This document shows positions 11,649 to 24,230 of a stretch of 64,000 nucleotides of DNA, piece after piece. Each line of letters starts with the position of its first letter. Within the stretch, counting starts at the first letter, position 1. The position numbers and the translations under genes are program-made. Below the pieces are notes generated by a model. That model was not told the origin of the DNA. It saw only the letters and a program-made list of their open reading frames with translations, and searched no databases. The stretch is from Neckera pumila (taxonomy: Eukaryota > Streptophyta > Bryopsida > Hypnales > Neckeraceae), in the NCBI GenBank assembly GCA_963969595.1, contig OZ018408.1:13017823-13081822 (forward strand), in the 5' to 3' direction.

Positions 11649-12559
11649 GATGAGTTACTGATGTTGGGTGGCTCTACTCCTATATCAAAGAATGCAAAGG
11701 CTCCAAATAGTACAAGAAAGTCTCCTAGAGTAAAGGAGCAAGTAAAGGAGTAAGAGGTGAGGCCAACTTTCTAAGTAATTACTTTGATCTTCAAAATGTC
11801 ATTGTAATTTTATATATGGATCAATTACTTATGATGATTGTGATCAGTTATTGCAGAAACCTTTTGTCAGGAAGGAGATCTTGAGGAGGGTAGTTCAGCC
11901 CAAGGTTGCACCAAAGGTTCCACCTAAATCTAAACCTAAACCCAAACAAAGAGCTAAGGTGGCATTTCCAAAGGTAACATTCATACCTCTTCATTTTTAG
12001 AATTTTTTTATATTATCATCTTCAAATCAATGTAAAGTAATGTTGTTCCATATATTTGTATAAATTTATAGCTCATCAATAGCTAATCAAGGTTTTTTTA
12101 TTCTATACTTGGAGCAGTTCTCAATCGGACAGCATGTTTCCCTTCTCAATCCATCAGCCCCTTCCCAAGTAGTGGCAGCTGGATGTATCACTTCTATTGG
12201 AGGTGGAGAGGGTCCACAACAATATCATGGAAAGTCTATTCCAGAAGGGTGGTATAGGCTTGATGTTGCACATGCACCAGGTGGTTTTGTGGATTTGATG
12301 CATCCAAATCCAGAAGGAGATCAATTGAAGTTAAAAGATGTTGTTGGAGCAAATACTATTTGGGATGGGCAATACGTAGTTGTTCTAAATCGTGTTTGCA
12401 AGTGAGTCATATAGTAAATTGTAGTTAGTACATATTTGACTACTATTTTTGTACGCAATCTGTTTTCTATATGTTCACTGTATGTTATGTTTTGATTGTA
12501 CTACTTATTTACGTAAAATGTTTGTCTCTATTTCAAAAATAAGAGATTGGAAAATAGTC

Positions 12560-14163
12560 ATGTATTAATGTTGAAAGTAGTTGCAATTTAGTTGCATGTA
12601 ATATTTATAAATGTTGAACAGTAGTTGTATAAATGTTGAACAGTAGTTGTAGAAAAGTTGAGATGGTTGCACATGGTTATATTGATGTTGAAAAATCCAT
12701 TATAAGATAGTTGCATGAAAGTTGCAAAACTATCATGTGTTGAAATCAGTTGCATAATAGTTGCATGTGGTTTGAACAAGTTGAAAATTGCCCATGTTAC
12801 AAAGAAATTTTTATAAAACTAAAAAATTAGTTGCATTTTATATGAATTTGTAAAAAAATAAGTTGCATAATAGTTGCATTTAGGTTCCACACTAGTTGCA
12901 TGCAAGTTGCATATTAGTTGAAAATATGGTTGCATACTAGTTGCATATTAAGAAATTAGTTGCAAACTAGTTGCATACTAGTTGTGTTTAGGTTTAAAAA
13001 TTAGTTGCATATTAGTTGCATATTTGTTGCATACTAGTTGCATATTAGTTGCATAGGTTAAAAAATTAGTTGCAAAGTAGTTGCATACTAGTTGCATACT
13101 AGTTGTATTTTGGTTAAAAAATTAGTATGCAAACTAGTTGCACACTAGTTGCAGACTAGTTGCATACTAGTTGTATTTAGGTTTACAAATTAGTTGCATA
13201 TTAGTTGCATACTAGTTGCATACTAGTTGCATACTAGTTGTATTTAGGTTTACAAATTAGTTGCATATTAGTTGCATACTAGTTGCATATTAATTGCATA
13301 CTAGTTGCATATTAGTTGCATAGTTTAAAAAGTTAGTTGCAAAGTAGTTGCATACTAGTTGTATTTAGGTTAAAAAATTAGTATGCAACTAGTTGCACAC
13401 TAGTTGCATACTAGTTGCATACTAGTTGTATTTAGGTTAAAAAATTAGTTGCAAACTAGTTGCATACTAGTTGTATTTAGGTTAAAAAATTAGTTGCAAA
13501 CTAGTTGCATACTAATTGTATTTAGGTTAAAAAATCAGTTGCAAACTAGTTGCACACTAGTTGCAAATATATACCAAAATGAGTTGCACGCTAGTTGCAA
13601 GTAGGTGCAAAAGTAGTTGCATACTAATTGTATGATAGTGGCTTATTAGTTGTATAAAGCTTATAACAAGATGAGTTGCATACTAGTTGTTTATTAGTTG
13701 CACATTAGTTGTATAATAATCCCTAACTGCATTTGCTACATGAATTGGGTACTAGTTGCATATTAGTTCTAGGTAATCCAAAGAGTTGCATATTAGTGGC
13801 GTACAAGTTGCATACAATTGAAAATAAAAGTTGAAAACTAGTTGCAAAGTTCAAATTTGGTTCAAATACATTAATTACTAAGAAGCGCCATGAGAAGAGG
13901 TGCAGTTATTGAGTTTATTGGTCTCATGGGGCACAGTGTAAATTTATTAGTCTTAGCCGGCAGTGCATACCATGTCAGAAGACTTCGTGGATGAAATTTC
14001 AGACAGTGCTGTTCGATAAGTGATATGTTACAATTGCATTGCAACTAGTGCAACTTGTCCACTGCGACTAGCGGCTCTAAATTGTCACAAGTCGCAAATG
14101 TCCTATACAACTACAAAACTAGTTGCTGTGTGTAGTCGCAGAACCCTTCGTTTTCTTCTAGTG
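12560..14163. repeat. Right subterminal repeat array and terminus of CACTA-1
   Basis: Dozens of tandem units of the type TAGTTGCATACTAGTTGCAT fill 12575-13860. From 14030 to 14150 the same core appears as AGTCGCA or GCGACTAG, still with CG. The CACTA terminus ends at 14163. Confidence 0.88.
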
Positions 14164-15131
14164 ATAAAAGCGAAGTTCATTGTCTCGTCCTATGTTGATG
14201 TTGATTGCAAGTACAATATTGATCGGTGGTGTGGGTCTGGCCGGGGGTTCGGGCGTGGTGGTTGGTGCAGGTCCCGTTGGCAGCTGCGCCGCCATGGGTT
14301 GTGCAGGTGGTGCAGTGGATGTTGCAGCGTCTCCAACTGTGCTGGATGACGTCGCGGTGGTGCTCAGAGTCTATGCATGTGGAGTCTGATCGCAGCCTAA
14401 ATCGACAAAGCTCCAAAGTCCTTCCTCAATCAAGATCATCTTCACCTTGTAGCTCCGGATGATGTAGTTGGAGGGTCCTACAAGCTTCATAGACTCAGGT
14501 ACGTCTCTAACAGTCGGATCCGTTGCTGGCTGTGAGAGAGAAGGAACACTATGGTTTTAATCTATCTATGGCGCAGCCTGTGTTGCGGCTGTGACTGAGA
14601 AAGCTAGGTTTCTACAGTGTTTACTAATTGAGCTACACTTCTAGTCTCTCAAGCGTGCTATGATTGCTTGGAAGATCTAATCGCTAGCTCTGATACCATA
14701 TAGCAAAACAGGTTGTACCGCATGAACACTGGTGATCAAATGAGAGTCTCAGAATAGATCATTAAACAAAGATTAAGCTCTGGCTTATGTATAGGAGGTT
14801 AACCCTAAACTAGTAACTAAGTGGATGAGAAACATCCCTAGCAATGAAACCCTAATGACTGTAAATGTCAACATGCACAAGCGGTGAACAATGGAGATTG
14901 AAGTTGTGGCGGCGTAGAATTGGCCTCCAAGTGCCTCCATCCATCTCCATTATCCATTCTCAACAGTAAACCATTTGAAGGTGGTCAAAGCTTGTTCACC
15001 CAGGTTGGCTCCCCGTTGGCTCCTATTTTTCTTCCTCAAATCTCAATCTCCATTCTCCACGGTGTTGTTGAACAAGCTGTGACTACCCCTAATGGGAATT
15101 GCCACACCTTCTTCGAGAATGAAACTTCTAT
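14164..15131 (-). mobile_element. Ty1/copia retrotransposon relic (LTR, primer-binding site, gag start)
   Basis: On the minus strand, TGGTATCAGAGC (14698-14687) is the classic copia primer-binding site for initiator tRNA-Met. Upstream of it (14699 to about 15000) lies LTR-like sequence with a TATA-like CCTATACATAAGCC. Downstream, an ATG at 14490 opens a short gag frame with MKLVGPSNYIIRSYKVKMIL and EEGLWSFVD, stopping at 14371. This resembles the N-terminus of copia Gag, which has the same pattern of SNY, K-K and REGLW. The rest of gag continues as Pro/Thr-rich sequence up to the CACTA-1 end, so the relic is the landing site of both CACTA elements. Confidence 0.8.
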
Positions 15132-15146
15132 CACTACAAGAAAATG

Positions 15147-16300
15147 ATGCACAGAATGACTGCACGATATGACTGGAAAACAGTCATTCCAGTCATAACC
15201 GACTGCACGGTGACTTCCCAGTCCAAGAGTCACTGTGGTCAACCTCGTTAATATCACCTTTGTAGTTGTATTATCACAATATCACCATCCCTGCGTCCTT
15301 TGGATGACAGAATGGATGAAAGAGGCTGGTCTACGTGGAGGGGGGCTCGTGGCTGGCACACGCCCTTTGGATGGGGACGTGGCGCCAGTGCATTTGCGAC
15401 AGCTGTTTCCATGTGATGTCATAGTCTAGTCGCGCACCAGTCGCGTCGAAGTCACATTTATAATGGTGATGTCACTAGTCCTGCACCAGTCATGACGGAG
15501 TCGAAACTGGCATGCTGAAGTCACCAGTCGTGATCTAGTCGTGTCCAAGTCATCATGTTCATGTTTAAGTTACTAGTTGTGTATCAGTACTGCTAGAGTC
15601 AAAATTTTCAGTGTCACTGCAAAAGTCACTGCCTAGTTTCATTCCAGTTGCGGAGTTCAGTACTCTTCTCTTAGTTCCAAGTTAGGTAGGGAAGTTCAGT
15701 CATCGTGTAGTCAGTACTAGCAGCCGATATCAGGAGTTGCTGGTATGTCATGAAGTAGTTGTGTCGTAGTCATGTGTGAGTCACTGGTAATTTATGTGAT
15801 TTAGGGCATTAGGGAACCTCAGTCATGAAGTAGTCATCGTGCAGTGTCTCAGGAGTTGCTTGTACCTCATACGTTAGTTGTGTTGGAGTCATGTCTAAGT
15901 CACTGTCGACTACTCTTGAATTTTTTGGCCGTTAGGGAACCGTAGTCGTCGCATAGACATGTAGCAGACTCTCAGCAGTTGCTTCTAATTCTTGAGTTAG
16001 TTGTGTTGTAGTCATGTGTAAGTCATTGTGGAGTAATGCGATTTTCACAGTTGGGGAACCTCAATCACCATATAGTCATGTAGCAGTCTCTCGGGAGTCG
16101 TGTCTATGTCATGAGTTAGTTGTGTTATAGTCTCTGAGAAGTCGCGTCTATGTCATGAATTAGTCGTGTGGTAGTCATGTATGAGTCATTGTGGAGTACT
16201 ACGGTTTTCCTAAAACGCGTACTATGATTTTTTCCCCAGTAATTGCTGTGATGCGTTAGTTCCTACATATTGAGCTACTAGGCACCATTAACAACAAACC
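15147..16300. repeat. Left subterminal repeats of CACTA-2
   Basis: Many loosely spaced copies of AGTCRTG/AGTCGTG-type words (for example GTAGTCATGTGTGAGTCACTG-like stretches) in both orientations. The motif core AGTCG differs from AGTTG of CACTA-1 by one C-to-T change at a CG site. Confidence 0.75.
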
Positions 16301-16577
16301 TGAAGTCAAAGACAACTGATGCAAGAGGTTGTTCACGCTGAAGTGTCTGAGGGGAATACATACATATTTGCAAACAAATGAAATAGAGCTACAGAACTAG
16401 GTCATGAGGACACGACTGCCAAAGTGGCCTAAATGCACTTCACAATGTCCAAAAATTTAGGTGCACAAGCAACAATATGTGTTAGAACAAATGCATGGCC
16501 AAATGGCATTCACTGTCAACACAAAGAGCAGAGTTCACCATCCACTGTCTGCGGTCTAGGATAGATCCGGATAGTTT

Positions 16578-19500
16578 TCAATTAATATGCTTTATGTACT
16601 TCTCAGACCACAACGCAGTACTCCCTTTTGCATGCTCAATCCTGGATTGCTCTGCCTTCACATTGGGGTACATCAGGGCTACCCCTGGACTGAATACATT
16701 GGAAACATCTATCCTACACCACCCCTCCGGTACGTCTTGCCCATGGAACTTGTGTTCCCCTGGCACACCACTGATGACACCCAAGGCCACTTTCTGCCTG
16801 ACACTGCGCGAATTCATCAAGAATACCTCATCCCCCACTTTGAACTGCAAGATTTCACGCATTAGGCAGGACAATGTTCAGCATGGCAAAGAGCACAAAC
16901 AAATGCATCAAAGCAATCCCTATACTGCCTCAAGTGCCTCTGGGACTTGCACCAAACACCATGACTTGTACATAACTTCAAAATGAAATCCACAAAACTA
17001 ACTTGCGACTTCACTTGAACTCCAGAATGACTCCTACGATGAAGAAAATGATGACAGCTACTTCATTTGCAAGGTACATGACTCCATTGGGTGACTTCAA
17101 GGTGACTACCGTACACATCCTATGCTTCAACCAAGGGGGAGTAGTTCAAATGTCATACCTTTGGAGGACTGCTGTCCTTGTTCTTATCTGTGGATACTGC
17201 TGTGGATCTCCGACTGTCCCTCTTCTGCGCTTTTCCCTGCAAACACAAGCATTCTTCAAGTGATGTGTTTGTAGGGAACCCTTATTGACCTATTTGGGTT
17301 CTTTTCCGCGAGGAAACTGCTATCTTCCAACGTGCCACGATCATTAAAGATAACTACATTTAGACAACCACCAAACTTTGCAGGAGGAAAGGAAAGCAGG
17401 AACTTATTTGACATATGGTGAAGGACTTCTGAGGTGGCGATTACCTTGGCGGGAGACTTTGCTTTGCCACGTACATTTTTTTTGGGGCTAGTCTCTGTAG
17501 CACCAACGCAGAGTTCCGTTGCCTTCGTTGATTGCATCGTCAAAGAATCCTCTACTGCACCACACTTTGGCCCTTCGACCACATCAGACTCCTTGCGATG
17601 ATCAGCATCCGCAGATCCAACAATTGGTTCACTTCCGGCATTTGAAGAAGCGGAGTGCTTGCTTCCTTCGGCAACTACTTTGGAGGCCTCAACCATCATG
17701 CTCTCCTCAAGGGTCAGCACCTTGGAGATGTCTTCACGATCACCGACATCTTCCTCTTTGGATACCGATGCAACGCCCTTCACTACGGCGTGACTTCCCG
17801 GTTCGCTACCCAGGTGGCCAACCTGTTGCACAGGACTAGCGGGAGCAGGACCATTAGGAGACCCCGGAAGGTCACTGTCGGAGTCCAAATGCAGAGGCTG
17901 CTCTCTTGTAGAAGGTGGTTTATGAAGTGCTTCTACGGTCTTCAGGCCACCTGCACTGGACGCTACTACGTTCGTGGCCTTCTTACCAAGAATGGAACCA
18001 ATGGGCTTTATGTTCTTCCTGGAGTTGGGAACCACCCCAGCTGCGTGCTCAATGTCCACACCTCGAGATTCCTGCTGATCTAAGGAAGACTGGGTAATGC
18101 TTGGGCTGACGTTGTCTTTCCCTCTAGACTTGCCAAGGAATTCTCGAAACATCTGCCCCAATTCATCGATGGCAACTGATTGACTGTCCGACTTTGACAT
18201 GAGGTGGTTGAACTTCAGGTTCACGTCCTGCTTCAAATCAGCTACCTCTAAGGACAGGCTCGAGCCTCCTACCTCGTCGCACTGCCCTCCCCAAATTGCA
18301 CAGCAGAGAATTTGCTTAGTGTGACGACACAGTCAAAATTGATACAAGTCATACATATTGAAGGACCTCAGGACTGCATGACTGACGTGCAACTCCTAAA
18401 CGACTTGGCCGCAACTACCAAGGGAGTAGTGAATTAGCGGTTTCTTGTACACTTCCGCACGACTCTTATACGACTCAGCCGCGACTTCTGTGCAAATGGG
18501 GCTTCAGGGTTCAGAGTCTTGGACGACTGCTGCATGACTGACATTTTACTAGTACATGCCACACAATTTCAAACAACAGCGACCACTACAGATTTCACAC
18601 AACGCCAGACACTGGGCATGGAAAGGAACCTTGGCTCATGTGGAACAAGGTTTGCACCTATTTGTACAAACTGGTTGAATGCGTTCAAGTTCAAAGAGGA
18701 GGGTACGCATACAAGATACGGGACAAAACAAAAACAATGGATTCAGTGGACGCTTACCACCTGAGACTGAACGGCTGTTCTTCCAATCCTCATTGGTCCA
18801 CTCAAAGTTTTCACGCCTTGACGCGCTGCAGCCATCTTCTCAGACTTCATTTTTTGGGCATCCGTCTGCCAGTACTCTTTCAGTCGGTCCCATTGATCAT
18901 CATACACATGGACAGGGGCTGTCTCATTGCCACTCAAGTACCGGACCTTGAGTCGAGAGCGCTCAGATTTCAAGAACTTTGTGACTGCATGGCGAAATCC
19001 CGCCAGGCTCAAAAGATTTCCCACGTACTCAAACTCCTTATCCAAGGCATCCCGCAGTCTCTGCATTGTTTGTGGCCTATGTTGTCCCCACTCGATCACA
19101 CTCATGTCCACAAGCTTCGGAGCAAGATCCCGTAAGGCCGTGTCCCAAGATGTTTTGCCTTCACTGCTAGCATCAATGAAGCCTCCCTCCTGCACATGTA
19201 CAAAATTGGGTTTCATAGTTTCGGTGGCTCTACTGCGGCTGCCCACCTCGTATGCAGCTCTCTTCTTTCTACGGATGGTGCTGTCAGAGGGGGGCCGAAC
19301 AGCAACATCTCCTTCACCTGATGGCCATGCCTGAAGAAGGGCAGCCGCTTGCCACTGCCTAGGCACCCACGACCATCCAGGCACGGGGGCAGGAGTCGCT
19401 TGAGGGTTGTAAGACTGGGGTGGACCTGTTTCTGGAAGGTGCATCGATGCTCTATGAGGGTATATTGGTAATGGAACGATGGCAAAAGGGGTCGGTTTGG

Positions 19501-21122
19501 CCCTCTTCTTCCTTCGATCAATGAGAGGCTCCACATCCTCAACCTCATCGTCGCTGGAGTCCACAATTTGTTTTGCCGCCTCTGCAGGTACACCGCCATC
19601 ACCTGTTGTTAGTCTTACAAGTGCTAGATCCATTGGCTGTACACATTATAGGCGATTTAAACAACAACAGGGGGCTACATATATGATGAACTCTGAGCAT
19701 TACAGGTAGGAGTGACGGAATCAACAGGCAAGGGAGGAAATGAACAAGCAAGTCGCCCAATTTATCAGGCAAGTCGCCCAATTTATCAGGCAAGTCTCCC
19801 AGTTTATCAGGCAAGTCTCCCAATGAGCAGACAGGTCCCCTAACAGTCACCGGACAAGTCCACCAAATTAGTAGGCAAGTCTCCCAAATCATCAAGGAAG
19901 TCCCGAACTCATCAGGCAAGTCCAGCGAATCACCTGGCAAGTCTCCTCAATCATCAGGGGAATCCCCACATCATCAGGCAAGTCCACCGAATCACCTGGC
20001 AAGTCTTCCAAATCATCAGGGAAGTCCCCAAGTCATCCGGCAAGTCACCCAAATCACTAGCGAGGTCTCACAAAACATTCTCAGAGTTGGACATTGAAAC
20101 ACACCTAAATGGGTTACTATATTTCAAGGGTTCACAATCTGCATGCTGAATGACCTGGGACGACGAAACCAACATGAAATTTCATGCAGCCCTGGTAGAC
20201 ACTTCTGGAGACCAAGGCTACGGACGTGACAAAAATAGCACAGAGTACTGTGGAATTCAATTAGATGACGAGCGACCCACTTGTCGGGGTTACAAGTGCC
20301 GAACTTGAAGGACGAGGCCCATTGAAGGCAGTATACACACTAAGGAGGACCAAGCATGTTTGGTGAACTGTGAACGTTACAAAAATTCAGCAAGGCATTG
20401 GCAAGACCATCACTTCCAGCCCTGAAGTGATGTGGGTTCTGAGAAACCATTCCCAAAGGAAAGAAATTTTTTTACGCCTATCTGGCTCATTGTGTGTGAA
20501 GGGTTCAAAATCGGCCTTCTGAACGACTTGGAAGCCTACTCGCAACCTGGAATTTCACAACTACGTGGTAGACACTTCAGGAGACCAAGTCTACCAAAGT
20601 GCGAAAGATTTAAGCAGGCGGTCGGATTTCGGTGGCTCTACTAGCGACACGGGAGGGAGCTAAGTACTCTTGTTTCTAGTGTGCATGGCACTTGGGATGA
20701 CCAAAAACAGAACGCGTAAAATAAGTACAAAATACATGAAGTTTTTAAGGGCGATCGCAGTGTGTGTCTCCTTCTGTGCCAATTGATGAGAGTCTACCGA
20801 TTGGGTGGTGGGACTGAGATGTAAGATAACTTTCAAATAACAACAATGACACCTTGGTTCAAGGTCACCGAAACAAGGACTTTGGGGAAGGAAACACATA
20901 CTCAACAGCACTTTTGCAATGTAAAAGGGCACACTGTCCCTAAAACCCTACACCCCAGAATCTATAGAAATACCAGCAATTGGGGTACTTGCCTGCGGGA
21001 GACGTCTCCCTCTGGGAAAGCCGCTGCAGAAGACTACAAGCTATAGCTAAGTTCATCATACCTGCTGCGAGGCCATCGTCATTGGACGCCGTTGCATTGG
21101 AGTCATAGCCCTCATTATTCAT
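16578..21122 (-). CDS. TNPA-like gene of CACTA-2 (Transposase_24 type)
   Basis: Homologue of the CACTA-1 TNPA-like gene. Exon 1 is 21122-21062 (MNNEGYDSNATASND), spliced in phase to exon 2 at 19602-18758, which holds SSDDEVEDVE, a basic stretch RRKKRAKP, and the Transposase_24 part (DMSVIEWGQHRPQTM, FEYVGNLLSLAGFRHAV). Exon 4 starts at 18281 (LEVADLKQDVNLKFNHLMSK) and is open to a stop at 17256. Exon 5 is 17236-17159 (26 codons). Exon 6 is 16844-16578 (FKVGDEVFLMN, EGWCRIDV), ending in a stop. The counterpart of exon 3 and the donor of exon 4 are unresolved, so the full frame is not proven. Its likely role is DNA binding at subterminal repeats, inferred from En/Spm. Confidence 0.78.
19749..20063 (-). 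repeat. 21-bp tandem array inside TNPA-2 intron 1
   Basis: About fifteen units of GGCAAGTCGCCCAATTTATCA type, degenerate, in the 1.46 kb intron 19603-21061. The core AAGTCGCC echoes the AGTCG motif of this element's ends. CACTA-1 carries a comparable array in a different intron of the same gene. Confidence 0.85.
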
Positions 21123-24100
21123 ATTCTCAAAAATGAGGCGCTCTTGCTCACGAACTCGTTCGCTGCGCCTCGTCCTAGAGCTTGGTCCTCGGAGGCCTCG
21201 CTGCCTCTCACTCCTTTCCACAACTCCGATGCTCTTTGGGCCCGTCAGATTGGGACGCTTGTCCCGTCCTACGCCAACACCAAGGTGCGCATCCCTGCGC
21301 ACTCCAAATCTAGTTCGGGAAGCGCATTCACGTTCAGGAAAGTGAGAGAGATCCAATGGCCGGGAAAAAATCAGATCTACACTACGAACGGAAGATACAA
21401 ACGGAAGAGCATGCGGGCTGGTCTGAAAGCCATGGGAAAAAAAAAGAGTGCAATGAGCGGAGGCAGGGTTTCGGTCCCACTGTGTCACTAGGAGGGGCGA
21501 CGGTTCCACATGGCAAAAACCGCCGCCTTTGCAATTAATGAGTGCTTTTCAAATGCGTGACTGCTAGGCACCGGCAACGCGACTGGCAGGTGACTGAGGT
21601 GGGATCCGGCAAGCGCTTACAGGACTCAACGTCGACTTCTACGACACTACGACGTGACTTCACTTTGCAACGGGCGCCTTGGCGGCACAGTATCCAATGC
21701 AGACCACGCATTTATACCTTCTGCGCCGCCAAAATGTATGGGTGGCTTCGCGGAGACCGGTGGCAAGTTTCGACCAGGCATAATCAGCAGATAACGTTGA
21801 GGTAGTACGTAACACCGACTCAGAAAAGGGCGCGCGACACTTCTGGAAGGGAGAGTTGCGCTAATTGTGTCTTCTGTGTGCAGGCTGATCAGCTGCCACG
21901 GTTGCTGTCGTCATCTACAAAAACAAGTCTGGACGCTAATATCGACAAGGAGGTTGTATAGGAGCGGGTCACTCACAGATCTTTCTTGGCTCACAGAACT
22001 GGCTCCAGAGCACGCTGCATCTCTGCAACCCGCTGGTCACGGAGGAGCTCGTACTCACACTTGTGAGGCTGCGGACTCTCCATCGGCATTGGAACCTCTG
22101 TAGACTGATCCTGGCACCTTCAGCAGGCTCTCCGTCGGTCACGCAGTTGAATCTAGCCGCGCAGTGAGCAGACTGATCCGTTGAGGGCAACGTCAAGGTT
22201 GCAGTAGGACTGGAGGGGAAGGAAGGGAGCAACGGCACTTCCTCAAATTGAGCGGGAGACCTCTCGCGCTGGACTGAAGCTCTCATTTAAGGTATGTGGA
22301 CATGCATCTAAAGATATATGAGAAGTAGTGAGCATAATTAGGTAGCCCAGATTTGGCGGCTGCTTATTAAGTCTCCGTTCTTGGAATTCGGGACTGGTTT
22401 TGCATGACTAGTGCTCAGCAATGCAAAGGAATAGTAGTTGATTAAGTGATCCTTCTCTGATTTGTTTAAGAGATCGACAAACACTGCAGTGCTTCTTGTC
22501 CTAAACATGGACGGAAAAATCTTCTGCCCTCAGTCGTTGTTCTGAAGTATTGCCAAACTCGAACACTTAGCATTTTCAAGAGTGATTCGCAAAAAAAATT
22601 AAACACTTTCCCAAGATTCTTTGTACTCTTGAGCAAAAGCCATTTCTTTAATTCTTAGTCATTACTCTTGTGTTTTGTTTTCATACCCATGACGTACCCA
22701 GGCATGCATAGTTATTATAGTACGAGAGAAATGTGACTTTATCCCTTGTGCAGGAATAGGTAAGCCAGACCGTCGCTGTAATGTTGAGAAGTATTGCAGT
22801 AGCCCAGGCAGATTGAAGTGTGAAAGAATTCACATGGGTTTCTGAAGTGCTTCTAAAGAATGGCTTGCAGGCAGTTTGAGAGTCAGAAAAGAAGTCTAGA
22901 AGATACTCTTAGACAAGTTAATTGACTGCAGCCGACATCACAACACTGAAAAGTACATTAGTTTCCTCCTTACTGGCCACAAAACAGACATGCCAATCAT
23001 GAATTAACTTGAGTCATGATGGGTTGAACATACACCGGTCAATAACCTGGATTTTCTTTAAATTCTGCTATTTTTCAAGAAGTTCATGAAGAAGGAGCAT
23101 GAGGTTGCATGGTGTCCCATAATAGAGACAAAAACCAAAGCTAAGCTCCAAGAAGTAGGCGAGAAAATGAAGCGATAACGTGACGCAGAGCAATAGTTGC
23201 TTCTTCCACGAAGAGGTGCCACGGGAACTCCTCTTGCGCCACTTTATTGACATCAACCATGAAGATGAATAGCAGCTCCCAAGCGTTCCCGTGAATGTGT
23301 CTCCAATTTTGGTGGCCTTAGGATATCAATTTTCTCTTACCTGTGAATGCTTCTTGCTTTCTTGCTTCTAGGTGGGACTTCCGCAGTCTTTGGAGCGTCA
23401 ACAATTTCAGGTATCAAGCAGCCACAATCCATAATCCCTGTATTTGCAACGTTGGTCTCCAAGAATAATCCGATGAATGTGCATTTCAATTTCATTACCA
23501 CCAGAAAATAGTTTGACAAAAGCACAATTAGCCTACAGCTAGTCATGCTTCACGAAAGAACAATTCTGAAGCCCGGATTCAGCAAGCCCCTTACCAAGGA
23601 ATCTATAAGCAATCTTATAACAACTATGATCACAACGCACCTGCTGTCAGGAATGTGAACTGACAGCATTGTTCATGGTGGCAGGTACATCTGAGTTTGT
23701 TGGGACAACTAATTAGTGAGGAATTAGTATACCGGTCGAATCCTGTGCCCTACCCCATACGGTTCACTGGTGACAACTGGGAGTTCTTACCATATAGTGA
23801 GCCCGAACCTTGACGGAGACCTGCAACCCACCTGATGGAACTATGAAGTTTGAATCCATAGCTGCCTGCTAATTCAAATTCCGTCTGCACAAGCTTCACT
23901 GACAAGTAGGTGCACCATTGACTCAGGTACACAGAAATCACCCAAAGATAAAGTTTATTGTTTGCCATAGAAAACCTCATTATTACTCGATTTAGTTTAA
24001 TGACAAGAAGATTTCCAGGAGGTGTATCCCGTAGGCATTTTTTTTGGATTCTTAACCACTTTGTTAGCCGATGGCAGTTCAGGGCAGTGAAAAGGATGTC

Positions 24101-24230
24101 ATTGACGCGTAGAGCCCTAAACCTTCATTGTATCCAGTTACATTGTCTTTGGAGTCATATTTGAGTCATCTGAAAGTGACAGGTAAGTTAGGCAAGTCCC
24201 GCCAAAGTCGTGTTCTAGTCGCAATCCTGT
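21123..24230. other. Central divergent region of CACTA-2, contents unidentified
   Basis: The first 1.1 kb is GC-rich and holds short open frames without recognisable products, including the likely TNPA leader (21123-21510). From 22300 to 24180 it is AT-richer with plausible splice-site-flanked blocks, for example 22755-22850 (NVEKYCSSPGRLKCE) and 23076-23178 (KKEHEVAWCPIIETKTK). I cannot assign these. By analogy with CACTA-1 they could be captured host pieces. Confidence 0.4.

Larger units (their letters stand above)
9287..12405 (+). pseudogene. TNPA-like gene of CACTA-1 (Transposase_24 type), with two in-frame stops
   Basis: Second CACTA gene; its product probably binds the subterminal repeats, by analogy with En/Spm TNPA. 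Six exons: 9287-9404, 9527-10344, 10463-10531, 11007-11756, 11857-11973 and 12118-12405. Together they give a continuous frame of 720 codons including the terminal TGA. Exon 1 is Lys/Arg-rich. Exon 2 starts with a Gln-rich stretch and holds the Ptta/En-Spm (Transposase_24) domain with DMSVIEYDKHRPETL and FEYVGNPLS. Exon 4 has a coiled-coil-like start, a Pro/Asp-rich part and a 9-residue repeat. Exon 6 is a small globular domain (SIGQHVSLLN, GWYRLDV). In-frame stops are TGA 9544-9546 and TAA 11751-11753. The same order of exons 1, 2, 4, 5 and 6 is seen in CACTA-2. Confidence 0.85.
1..14163 (-). mobile_element. CACTA-1: CACTA (En/Spm) transposon, left end outside the window
   Basis: The right terminus reads, on the minus strand, CACTAGAAGAAAACG (14149-14163), a CACTA-type end. 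TNP2 lies on the minus strand (4671 to 718) and a TNPA-like gene on the plus strand (9287 to 12405), so the two genes diverge from a 4.6 kb centre. Positions 1-640 and 12560-13860 are arrays of the same short motif (AGTTGCA or its complement), as expected of subterminal repeats. The opposite terminus and the target duplication are therefore expected just left of position 1. The three bases after the right end are ATA, which would be the duplication. The centre carries fragments of host genes. The element is dead: both genes contain in-frame stops. Confidence 0.9.

Noticed and set aside
12560..13860. Regular short repeats, CRISPR-like at first sight
   Set aside because: Units are contiguous and degenerate, without unique spacers, and lie at the end of a CACTA transposon in a plant genome.
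18733..18749. ACAATGGATTCAGTGGA is identical to the TNPA start region of CACTA-1 (9283-9299)
   Set aside because: Here it lies antisense to the TNPA-2 gene, in intron 2 and running to about 9 bp from the end of exon 2, so it is probably chance or a trivial scar.
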